Positions 25,694-33,240 of a stretch of 62,661 nt of DNA are shown here, one piece after another. Both the position numbers and the translations under genes were made by a program. How positions within the stretch are numbered: position 1 is the stretch's first letter; the number at the start of each line of letters is the position of its first letter. Under the pieces are notes generated by a model that searched no databases, was not told the origin of the DNA, and saw nothing but the letters and a program-made list of their open reading frames with translations. This DNA comes from Muribaculaceae bacterium (lineage in GTDB: Bacteria; Bacteroidota; Bacteroidia; Bacteroidales; Muribaculaceae): contig JAGAYZ010000068.1 in assembly GCA_017940245.1 (NCBI GenBank), positions 1 through 62,661 of the forward strand, written 5' to 3'.

Positions 25694-27994
25694 TTACTCT
25701 TGCTTCTTAGTGCAACCAGTAACTTTCACCAAGTCATAGTAATCAGCACGATCTTCATCATTCCAAACGGCATTCACATTATCGGCAGCAACTTTGCTAA
25801 TATCGAGATTGCTGGCAGTGATTTTAGCACCTGCTGTATTGGTGACAAGGATGGCACCTTTCTTTGCAGTTTCAAAAGTGCAACCACTAATGTTAATATT
25901 GCATTGTACACGGTTTGCTTCATCTACATATTGATCTATCACTTTGATGCCGCGTCCACCTTTAGTAGCAATGAATTTACAATCCTTAATCGTTGTATTC
26001 TTAACGTTGGCATTAACCATGAATGTATAGAATGCACCCGGCTCATTGAATGTGCAGTTCTCAACAACAGCGTCATTTTGAATAGCGACAGAATTATTGA
26101 AGGTTACATTTTGTAGATATATCTTGCCTGAAGTAAGATCATTTGAGCCATTGCCATTTCTGTTTGACAAATTGATGGCATGATTATTCCAAGCACCATT
26201 TCCTCCTTCGGTTTTATATACTGTCATATTCTTTAGAATCAGATTACCATTCCAGGCTCCAAAGCTACTCCAGTCAGTATCAGTGCCGCGCAAATTCAGC
26301 GTGTGTCCATTTCCATCAATAGTGACGCTTTGGGTATTAGCATCGCCATAATTAGTACGAGCACCATAATGGAGTTCCATATCATTCATCAGCTTGACTG
26401 CGATGTTTTTCTTGCCAGTTGCTTTGAGCGCAGCTGTCAGTTCACTTTCAGTGCTCACCTCTACCGGGGTGATGGGTTGAACTTTGTACCAGTCGCCATC
26501 TTGAACTGACTCATAACCAGGAGCCACAAAGTTAGTGCCAGCACCTTCAGCCTTATTATTCTCTGGATCAAACTTATAGAATTTGCCACCAGCCACTTCG
26601 ATTGAAGCGGTACCATTTCTTCTATTTTCATCGAGAAGATTAAGTTCAAAATTATAGCCCTCATCAGCATTGTCAAGTTGCTGAATGTTATATGAGCCAC
26701 CATTCACTTTGGCAGTTCCTTGAGCCACATACAATGCTGTAAGATTTCCATTATAATCTCCACCATTAACGACCAAGTTTCCATTTTTCCACACATCTAC
26801 GGCAAAGCAATCATTCGCCTTAGCAGCAACCTGACCATCACCATTAATAGTGAGATTTCCACCAAGCACCGAGATTAATGCATAGTTCCCTTTTGATTCA
26901 TTCCAAATATCAGTGGTATTGCTGATATTATGGCCATTCAAGTCAAGTGTTGCAGTGCATTCTGCAGGAACAACGATAGGCTTATCAATAACAAGATCTT
27001 CGGCAAGTGCATAAGAACCGAAGCCCATTGCAATCAGTGCGTTAATCTCGTCGGTAGTCATGCCGGCTTTGAGCATCAGCTTGCCATTAACGATGTCGTA
27101 ATCGTAGTTGTCGAAGTTCTGGTCGATGATGATGCGGAAGTTGCTTTCTTGGGTGAAGAGTGAGCCAACGATGTTGGTGCGGTGGTTCTTCTTCATGGGA
27201 ACGCTGGCAACGGGAACAACAACGTCGGCCTTGTTGGTCTTGACGGTCATTTCCACGTCAACGTTGGCCTCGTTGTCGGGCACCAGGAAGTAGCACATCT
27301 CCATCCAAGCGTAGTCCTTACCTTCTACGGTGAGCGTAGCTGGATCATTGGGAAGCGCTGCGAGAGCGTACTCAACATCGGCCTCGCCAGTAGCTTCTTC
27401 GGTGAAGAGACCGAAAGTGGTAGCGGCTTTCTTTACGGTCACCATGCTCTGGCTGGGCGTGATGCCGGCAGCAGCGGCTGCTTCCAGATCATCGGCACCA
27501 AAGTTGAGCTGAGCGAACGGACGATACAGCGTCACATCGGTAGTAGTGGCAGTCACCTCATAGTCCTTGACCGTTGCATAGAATGCATCGCGCTTCTCGT
27601 CGTTGCAACCTCCTGTGTAGTTAACTTCAAATTCACATCCATCCATGTTCTCGCCAGGAGTGAAGGTGTAAGGAGCGCCATCAGCATGGGCGAAGAAAGC
27701 GAAGTTGTACTTCTGACCTTTCACGAGCTTGTAGGTCACTGTGGCTACACGGTTCTCGAAGTCGGTCTTCACCGTAGGCTCCACGGCCAGCTTGTTGCCA
27801 TCGGCATCGTAGCAAGCCACATCGAGCTTGGTGGCTGTGGTGCCATCGCTGATGGCACGGCTCTCAAAACCACCGGGAAGTTCAACCTTAAATTGCACTG
27901 TGCCGTCGGCCAGTTGCGGCTCCATGTCGCTGGAGCAAGACGCGGTACCCAGCAGCATTGCTGCCACAGCACCCAAATAAATGAATTTCTTCAT
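25694..27994 (-). CDS. Fimbrillin-like (DUF6562-type) lipoprotein with long beta-helix
   Basis: 766 aa. The signal peptide MKKFIYLGAVAAMLLG...Cys20 is nearly identical to that of the next gene. The stalk domain (about 30-300) has VQFKVELPG, ESR with Arg46, TLYRPFAQLNFG, CYFLVPDNEA, MKKNHRTNIVGSLFT and FRIIIDQNFDN. Residues after about 310 form one or two beta-helix segments, separated near residue 510 by a second Ala/Leu linker (VEVSTESELTAALKATGKKN) that looks like a fresh helix cap. The 3' part is AT-rich, the 5' part GC-richer. Function inferred as a surface adhesin; closely related to the 600-aa neighbour by duplication of at least the stalk. Confidence 0.83.
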   Translation of the reverse strand: MKKFIYLGAVAAMLLGTASCSSDMEPQLADGTVQFKVELPGGFESRAISDGTTATKLDVACYDADGNKLAVEPTVKTDFENRVATVTYKLVKGQKYNFAFFAHADGAPYTFTPGENMDGCEFEVNYTGGCNDEKRDAFYATVKDYEVTATTTDVTLYRPFAQLNFGADDLEAAAAAGITPSQSMVTVKKAATTFGLFTEEATGEADVEYALAALPNDPATLTVEGKDYAWMEMCYFLVPDNEANVDVEMTVKTNKADVVVPVASVPMKKNHRTNIVGSLFTQESNFRIIIDQNFDNYDYDIVNGKLMLKAGMTTDEINALIAMGFGSYALAEDLVIDKPIVVPAECTATLDLNGHNISNTTDIWNESKGNYALISVLGGNLTINGDGQVAAKANDCFAVDVWKNGNLVVNGGDYNGNLTALYVAQGTAKVNGGSYNIQQLDNADEGYNFELNLLDENRRNGTASIEVAGGKFYKFDPENNKAEGAGTNFVAPGYESVQDGDWYKVQPITPVEVSTESELTAALKATGKKNIAVKLMNDMELHYGARTNYGDANTQSVTIDGNGHTLNLRGTDTDWSSFGAWNGNLILKNMTVYKTEGGNGAWNNHAINLSNRNGNGSNDLTSGKIYLQNVTFNNSVAIQNDAVVENCTFNEPGAFYTFMVNANVKNTTIKDCKFIATKGGRGIKVIDQYVDEANRVQCNINISGCTFETAKKGAILVTNTAGAKITASNLDISKVAADNVNAVWNDEDRADYYDLVKVTGCTKKQE

Positions 27995-28114
27995 AAATAA
28001 ATAGATTTAATGATTATTGTGAAAATGTTAATTGTTTCTTTTTTAGCTACTGTTATAGCCACGAACTACAAGTTGAGCAAGGCGGCGAATTCGCATCAGG
28101 AAAGAAACCTGATA

Positions 28115-28165
28115 AAAGAATCTGCACAATCTGCGAGATCTGCGTGAGTTCACAGCCCACAGTTC
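28115..28165. repeat. Inverted copy of the CACGCAGATCTCGCAGATT repeat
   Basis: The plus strand reads AATCTGCACAATCTGCGAGA then TCTGCGTGAGTTCACAGCCC, the reverse complement of the element at 23328. Both lie just downstream of minus-strand genes in the same locus. Confidence 0.8.
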
Positions 28166-28173
28166 ACAGCCCA

Positions 28174-29202
28174 TCAATAGTTGATGTCGCCGCCGGTGCT
28201 GGGGTCTATCTCAAAAGCTACTTCCACCAGCGTGGTGATGTTGGACACATGCACCACCGTGCGGTGATTGCGCTGTATGGGCAATTTATCAACTGGAACT
28301 TTCACAGGCTTCTCCAGCAGGCCGAAGGTGTAAATATTCATCTGGGCGTGGTCGAGCACAGTGACATCGGGCGATGCCAGCACATAGTTCATCGACAACC
28401 AGAAGTTGTCACCGCTTTCGGTGGCAAACAAATCCTGATACTGGTCGGTGCCCACTTTGCTCGTTATAAAACCGCAGAAGTCGTAGGTGTCTTTGTTGTG
28501 CTTCTTCCAGTACTGAGGCAGCTGCAGCGTGAACGCCTCGGTAGTGGGCTGGCTGGCCTCGCCGGTGAGCAAGTTGAGATGTGTGAACGCTCCGGCAGTA
28601 ACGTTGAGGTCGCTGCCGATAAGCTTATAATTGGAGCTGTGCAGCTTTTTCCACTCATCAAGGTCGCACACAAAGTCAATTTGCGCAAAGGGGCGACGCA
28701 GGGTCACTTCTTTTTCAATCGGGCCGGTGATGGGCTGCGTGGCATAGTCGGCCACTACGGCACAGAAGGCGTCGCGACGCTCATCGTTGGCCTCACCGTT
28801 ATAGTTCACCACCACATCCTTGAGGTTGGTGGTGTTGTAGAAGCCGTTGTCGGTGAGGTTCTCTCCCACTTTCTTCTGTGCCCAGAACACGAAGGTGTAG
28901 TTCTGTCCACGAGCCACCGAAGTCTTCACTGTGGCCTCACGTCCTGTGATGGCCACATCGTTCTGCCGCAACGCTGCCAGCTCGTTGCCCTCGCTGTCGA
29001 AGACGGCAAAGATGAGTTGGTCGGCTGTGGTGCCGTCGCCGTTGGCGCGACTCTCGATGCCATCAAGGTTTACGGTGAACTCCACGCTGGCCTGTTCCTG
29101 TGTGGGCTGCGCCGGCTCGTTGGCCTCGCTGCTGCATGCTGCAGCCACCATCATCATGCTTGCCGCGGCAAGCCATAGTTGTATCTTTTTCATCTTGTTC
29201 AT
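28174..29202 (-). CDS. Fimbrillin-like (DUF6562-type) lipoprotein
   Basis: 342 aa. The lipoprotein signal ends AAACSS with Cys23 when starting at ATG 29202; an internal ATG (29193, MKKIQLWL) is an alternative. An AGGAGG lies just before the first ATG, unusual in this phylum. VEFTVNLDG and ESR (Arg52), then TLRRPFAQIDFV, match the fimbrillin-like stalk. It ends right after IDPSTGGDINY, without a beta-helix. The length suggests a structural shaft or anchor subunit. It is separated from the preceding gene by 12 bp. Confidence 0.82.
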   Translation of the reverse strand: MNKMKKIQLWLAAASMMMVAAACSSEANEPAQPTQEQASVEFTVNLDGIESRANGDGTTADQLIFAVFDSEGNELAALRQNDVAITGREATVKTSVARGQNYTFVFWAQKKVGENLTDNGFYNTTNLKDVVVNYNGEANDERRDAFCAVVADYATQPITGPIEKEVTLRRPFAQIDFVCDLDEWKKLHSSNYKLIGSDLNVTAGAFTHLNLLTGEASQPTTEAFTLQLPQYWKKHNKDTYDFCGFITSKVGTDQYQDLFATESGDNFWLSMNYVLASPDVTVLDHAQMNIYTFGLLEKPVKVPVDKLPIQRNHRTVVHVSNITTLVEVAFEIDPSTGGDINY

Positions 29203-29214
29203 TCCTCCTCGATG

Positions 29215-30342
29215 TTATTTAGCTATCAATTGAACACCCGGCCAACTCACCACTTGGGGAACTCGCGTATATCGCGCTGCCGTGGGCTTCAAGGGTGACA
29301 TGTTGCGCTTGTTTTCTACAATCACATTGAGGTAATCCTCGAAGTTCTGGTCGATGACTACACTGAACGTGACATCGGTCAGCAGGTAGTCGAGCAGTAT
29401 ATTGGTGCGCTTATTTCCATATACCATGATTCCCTTGTCCTCACCAAATTCCAACGGGCCTATCGTGGTGCCATCGGCCAGTTCTATTTCTATGGATGTC
29501 TCTATCTGCTCGCCATCCATTTTGGTGAGGAAATAATTAAACGCCAACCACACAAATTCGCGATACTGGCTATTGTCGGGGTCAACTGGGTCATCCCACC
29601 ACACTTCGGTAATCTTTCTGTTGGGAATGTCGTTCATGTTGAGTTCAAAATAGACATCGGTCCAGTCGGTCGACGTTTTCACCGGTCCACTTTGCAACAG
29701 TCCAAACTGCATATATGCCTTACTCACCCACACGCGAGTTTTGGCTCCGGTGAGATCGACACCTGCATCCTTCATGGCCTGGAACGCGTCGCTCAGTTCG
29801 TCGTGAGTAATGCCAAAGTTAAGTTGAGTGAAGGGACGACGCAGCGTGATTTTGCGTTGCACCATGTCGCCATCGGCCGAAACCTCAATGCCTTCGGCCT
29901 TAGCATAGAAGGCATCACGATCATCGTCGTTGCAAATCACGGGATTCTCGTCGTCGCCAAAATAGTCAATTTTGATCACATCTGAGTTGCTGGTGTCATA
30001 CACTTTGCAGCCTTTGTGTTGCGCCCAGAAGGCAAAACTGTACTTGTGACCCGGTGTGAGGGGCACCTGCACGGTGGCCGTGCCGTTGTTGTTGAACGCA
30101 ATGTTGTGCTGACGCAAATCGGGCAACTCCACGTTGTTCTCGTCATAGACCCAGAAGAAGAGTTCATTGGCCTTCTTGCCGTCGCCTATGGCACGCGAGT
30201 CGATGTAGCCGGGCAACTGGGCGGTGAACTCTACCATCACCTTGTCGCCGCCGAGCGTTCCGGGCTCGTCTTGGGCGCAGGAGGTGGCGAGCAGGGTCAT
30301 TGCCGCCAGAGCCATCATGCAGAAAATTTTTGTTTGTTTCAT
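29215..30342 (-). CDS. Fimbrillin-like (DUF6562-type) lipoprotein
   Basis: 375 aa. The signal peptide MKQTKIFCMMALAAMTLLAT leads to Cys22. Domain landmarks: VEFTAQLPG, DSR (Arg50), YSFAFWAQHKG, TLRRPFTQLNFG, NKRTNILLDYLLT and FSVVIDQNFEDY. After the terminal IDQNFE strand about 36 further residues follow, rich in Pro, Arg and Val, without beta-helix character. Overlapping promoters are not seen; it is 27 bp behind the first operon gene. Confidence 0.82.
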   Translation of the reverse strand: MKQTKIFCMMALAAMTLLATSCAQDEPGTLGGDKVMVEFTAQLPGYIDSRAIGDGKKANELFFWVYDENNVELPDLRQHNIAFNNNGTATVQVPLTPGHKYSFAFWAQHKGCKVYDTSNSDVIKIDYFGDDENPVICNDDDRDAFYAKAEGIEVSADGDMVQRKITLRRPFTQLNFGITHDELSDAFQAMKDAGVDLTGAKTRVWVSKAYMQFGLLQSGPVKTSTDWTDVYFELNMNDIPNRKITEVWWDDPVDPDNSQYREFVWLAFNYFLTKMDGEQIETSIEIELADGTTIGPLEFGEDKGIMVYGNKRTNILLDYLLTDVTFSVVIDQNFEDYLNVIVENKRNMSPLKPTAARYTRVPQVVSWPGVQLIAK

Positions 30343-30369
30343 ATTGCTATACCTTATTTATAAATATTG

Positions 30370-31344
30370 TCAAAAGAAAATGTTGATGTCACCGTCGAAG
30401 TCGGGATCGATGCCGATGCCGCCCCCGCTGGCGGTCTTGGTGAGAAAGTGGCCGGTGATGGTGGTGATGCCGCCGCGCCGCAGGGGCACGGTGAGCGTGC
30501 CGGTGCGGCTCACCTGCTTGCCGTCGTCGTCGTAGAGTCCCAGCGCCACCTGCACACTGCCCTCGTCGCCGTTGACCATGACCAGGTCGGTAGCCAGAGT
30601 GGCGCTGCCGTCGCCCTCAGTGCTGAGTTCGCTCATGGTGGACAGGAACGAGATACCGGTGGTGGCGTCGAAAGGTACGCCGCGCAACACGCTGTAGTGG
30701 TTGGGCAGGAAGCCGGGATAGGCCACCAGGATGCGCAGGGACTGCGGCTTAGCGAGCCACTTGTTGTAGTCGGTGGCCACAAACTTGATTTTGCCCATCA
30801 CGCTACGCAGCGCCAGCGTCTCGCGAATCACCGTGGTGGTGTCGCCCGCGGGCACACTGAAGTTGACGGCCGCACTGCCGGCATAGGCGTTGCGGCGGTC
30901 GTTGCCACCCTGGTAGGTGCCCAGCAGGGTGATGTCGGAAAAATTGGTGGTGTTGTAGTATTTGTCGGCCGTGGTGCCGGCATCCACGTGGTCGGCCCAC
31001 GCCAGGATGCGGTAACGGCCCGACGGCAGCGTCATGCGGCACTCGCCTTGCCGACCGGCGGCGGTGAAAACCACTGTGGCTTGTGCCGCAGGAGTGGCGG
31101 CCAGAGTACCGGTCGCGCTCTCGGCATAGGCACGCACCTGGCAGCGCAGGTCGGTGGCCGTGGAGCCGGCGCGCGACTCGTCGTCGATGGTCTTAAAGGC
31201 CACCATGGCGGTGTCGAGCTGCAAAGAGACAACTACCGGGGCGGACCCAAATTTGGGTTCGTCCGGCTCTTCGCCCTTGCTGCTGCATGCACTTAGCAGG
31301 CAGGAAATCATGCAGATTGCAAAGGCGGCCACCAGTGACACCAA
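30370..31344 (-). CDS. Divergent fimbrillin-like lipoprotein, first gene of the operon
   Basis: About 324 aa. No ATG opens this frame at the expected place. The frame offers TTG 31344 or GTG 31341 just before a hydrophobic stretch ending LLSACSS (Cys20). Starting there, the N-region lacks basic residues, which is odd for a signal peptide. Seven Gs (31369-31375) lie upstream, and an ATG at 31426 would join this frame if the tract lost one G. The mature part has the fimbrillin-like pattern (YRILAWADHV, DESR at R58, ALRSVMGKIKFVATD) and ends IDPDFDGDINIFF. The most diverged of the five; an anchor or initiating subunit is plausible. Confidence 0.72.
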   Translation of the reverse strand: MVSLVAAFAICMISCLLSACSSKGEEPDEPKFGSAPVVVSLQLDTAMVAFKTIDDESRAGSTATDLRCQVRAYAESATGTLAATPAAQATVVFTAAGRQGECRMTLPSGRYRILAWADHVDAGTTADKYYNTTNFSDITLLGTYQGGNDRRNAYAGSAAVNFSVPAGDTTTVIRETLALRSVMGKIKFVATDYNKWLAKPQSLRILVAYPGFLPNHYSVLRGVPFDATTGISFLSTMSELSTEGDGSATLATDLVMVNGDEGSVQVALGLYDDDGKQVSRTGTLTVPLRRGGITTITGHFLTKTASGGGIGIDPDFDGDINIFF

Positions 31345-31482
31345 TCGGTGATTTAATGGATTTCTATACCCCCCCGATTCTGCGTAAAGAGCTGATTTTC
31401 AATAATTTACTACAAGAGTAGCACATTATTATAGTTTTTCAGGTAGTTATTTATTACGCTATTCAATGTTACTTTACGGCCG

Positions 31483-31511
31483 CAAAGTTACAACATTATT
31501 TTAAAAAACAA
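31483..31511 (-). promoter_or_regulatory. Promoter of the fimbrillin-like operon
   Basis: The minus strand reads TTG (31509-31511), 18 bp, TAACTTTG (31483-31490). It predicts a leader of roughly 130 nt before the first gene, containing an ATG at 31426 and the G7 tract. Confidence 0.7.
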
Positions 31512-31758
31512 TCATTTAAATATATCATTTTTCGTTGATTTTTTAAAATAATATATGTTTAAATTACTATTTCTAGTATTAATTTTACCAGTAAACTACT
31601 GAAATTCAGCTATATAAATCAGCAGTAATAGAAATTTTATTCACTTTATACCCACAAAAAACGTCAGTTAAGCGTGAAATGGATTGAAATAAATTGAACT
31701 AATTTTGAAATAAAATGAAATTTTAAGGCTTCACGACTACGTTAGAAGCCAGTTTAGC

Positions 31759-31838
31759 TTCTCGGAGTTCTCGGAGGACTCGGAGACCTCAGGAGTTCCC
31801 GAAGTTTCCGAAGTTTTCGAAGTTTCCGAAGTTCTGTT
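31759..31838. repeat. Degenerate 9-bp-period repeat array
   Basis: About nine units drifting from CTCGGAGTT/CTCGGAGGA/CTCGGAGAC to TTCCGAAGT/TTTCGAAGT. It is the longest of the arrays in the window and has no codon-like structure. Confidence 0.7.
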
Positions 31839-31840
31839 CG

Positions 31841-31967
31841 CCTGGATTTGCAATCCAGGCGCAGGGTAACCAGCGGATTTGTAATCCGCCTGCCCGTGAG
31901 GGCTACCGCCGCGCCAGCGCGGAGATTACAAATTCCCCATTAAATCCTGGCGGATTGCAAATCCGCC
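31841..31967. repeat. REP/BIME-like palindrome cluster
   Basis: CCTGGATTTGCAATCCAGG (31841-31859), GCGGATTTGTAATCCGC (31873-31889) and GGCGGATTGCAAATCCGCC (31949-31967). The third is in inverted orientation relative to the first two (GGATTGCAAATCC against GGATTTGCAATCC), the arrangement seen in bacterial interspersed mosaic elements. Confidence 0.75.
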
Positions 31968-31974
31968 AAAACTG

Positions 31975-32012
31975 AACCACCACATCTTGCGACGTGGCGC
32001 GATGCGGTGGTT
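31975..32012 (-). terminator. Probable terminator after the C11 protease gene
   Basis: AACCACCACATC (31975-31986) pairs with GATGCGGTGGTT (32001-32012), one G-U allowed, loop 14 nt. On the minus strand it is followed by CAGTTTT. It lies 66 bp past the protease stop. Confidence 0.55.
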
Positions 32013-32016
32013 TTAG

Positions 32017-32058
32017 CCTCTCGGAGACCTCAGAGTTCCCGGAAACCTCGGAAAGCTC
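32017..32058. repeat. Degenerate repeat, further copy
   Basis: CTCTCGGAGACCTCAGAGTT then CCCGGAAACCTCGGAAAGC. Same type as the array at 31759, and followed by a CACAGCCCTCAGTTCACAG phrase also found near 28155. Confidence 0.6.
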
Positions 32059-32077
32059 ACAGCCCTCAGTTCACAGT

Positions 32078-33217
32078 CTACTGCACTGGGGTGGCTATCG
32101 CCTTGGCCCAGTCGAGGGTGACGTAGTAGTCCTCGTTCACGTCTGGCGACGTGCCTGGCACGTAGGTCGACAGCCCTGAGAAGCGGTCGGTGTCGATGAG
32201 GATGCGGTTGAACACAGTGCGCGTTGCCACCTTGTAGAGCACTACTTTATTATATAATGCCTGCAGTTCGGCCGCCTGCTCGGTTGTGGCGCACGCCTGT
32301 GTGTACTGCACAAAATCGTAGAGGAAATGATAACCATTCAGGTTGTAGCACTGCATGCCGGCCAGCGACGGTCGCTCGGTGTCGTCGGCATGGATGCGGC
32401 GGCACAACGCGGCCAGCGCATCGAGCTGCGCGCAGTCGACCACCGCTGCAGTGAACGTGCGGTCGTTGCCCGACTGGGCGTTATAGTGGTCAAAGGTAGC
32501 CCGACAAGCCTCGGCCAGCTGGGCCTGCTGAGCACAAAGCATCGGCAAGGTGACATCGTAGGGCATGCCACGGGCCGGGATCTCGGTGGGATAGCCCACG
32601 AAGTAGCGACAACGGTCACGCAACTGGTAGGCCACCTCCACGGCACCCATATAGCACACGTCGGCATAAATCCACGAGAACACGCCCTGCGGGATGGCAC
32701 CGGCCAACACGTGCAGCGGCATGGTGGCACCATTGTCCTCGCCGAACACACGACGCGGGGCGGCCGCCTTGGTGGTGAGCGACGGTGCCCATCCGGTGGC
32801 GTGAGACCAGAGCACCAGGCCATAGTCCTGCGCCGGAGCGTAGCGGCGCGCGTCGGCAATGACTTCGCTCATGCGCTCGGCCGTGACCGAGGCACACTGT
32901 GTCGACGGATATACCTCCAGCACCTCATGCACAGCCGTGCCATGCTTGTTTTTTTTGATTTCAAACAGCGTGGGGTTCTGTTCACCGGGAGCCACGCGAT
33001 AAACCAGCCAGCGGCAACCATTCAGCCCGCCGGCCGTCACGGCCCGATCCATTTCGTCAAGGTCTTGCTGGTCGCGCTCATTGGCGCCCAGACTGTTGGT
33101 GGCCACCATATACACCAGCACCGTGCGACGCGCAGGCGTTGCGGGCGTGTCGGGCTCATCACTGCTGCATGCCGCAAGCAGCAGACACAGCGAGAGCAGT
33201 AGAAGTGTCTTTTTCAT
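32078..33217 (-). CDS. Clostripain-family (C11) cysteine peptidase lipoprotein
   Basis: 379 aa. The lipoprotein signal ends LLLAACSS (Cys17). The caspase-like core carries the catalytic dyad His139 in LVLWSHATGW and Cys188 in ADVCYMGA. Family C11 enzymes (clostripain, PmC11, fragipain) cut after Arg or Lys and are often autoprocessed. The start of the gene is 23 bp downstream of the T9SS plug gene, so the two form an operon. Immediately downstream lies the fimbrillin-like operon, whose products carry a conserved Arg at a possible maturation site. A role in fimbrillin processing is an inference from position and specificity. Confidence 0.87.
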   Translation of the reverse strand: MKKTLLLLSLCLLLAACSSDEPDTPATPARRTVLVYMVATNSLGANERDQQDLDEMDRAVTAGGLNGCRWLVYRVAPGEQNPTLFEIKKNKHGTAVHEVLEVYPSTQCASVTAERMSEVIADARRYAPAQDYGLVLWSHATGWAPSLTTKAAAPRRVFGEDNGATMPLHVLAGAIPQGVFSWIYADVCYMGAVEVAYQLRDRCRYFVGYPTEIPARGMPYDVTLPMLCAQQAQLAEACRATFDHYNAQSGNDRTFTAAVVDCAQLDALAALCRRIHADDTERPSLAGMQCYNLNGYHFLYDFVQYTQACATTEQAAELQALYNKVVLYKVATRTVFNRILIDTDRFSGLSTYVPGTSPDVNEDYYVTLDWAKAIATPVQ

Positions 33218-33240
33218 GTTATATTTGTTACGCTATTGAT

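Larger units (their letters stand above)
31345..32074. other. Long intergenic region before the fimbrillin-like operon
   Basis: 730 bp without a credible gene. It contains the operon promoter (31483-31511), a very AT-rich stretch (31500-31735), the degenerate repeat (31759-31838), REP-like palindromes (31841-31967), a hairpin (31975-32012) and a second degenerate repeat (32017-32058). Confidence 0.7.

Noticed and set aside
28095-28113. ATCAGG/CCTGAT hairpin between two fimbrillin-like genes
   Set aside because: Only 6 bp of stem and no U tract on the coding strand; too weak to call.
31759-31838. Possible CRISPR array because of repeated short units
   Set aside because: The unit is about 9 bp and degenerate, with no 20-40-bp repeats, no spacers of constant size and no cas gene.
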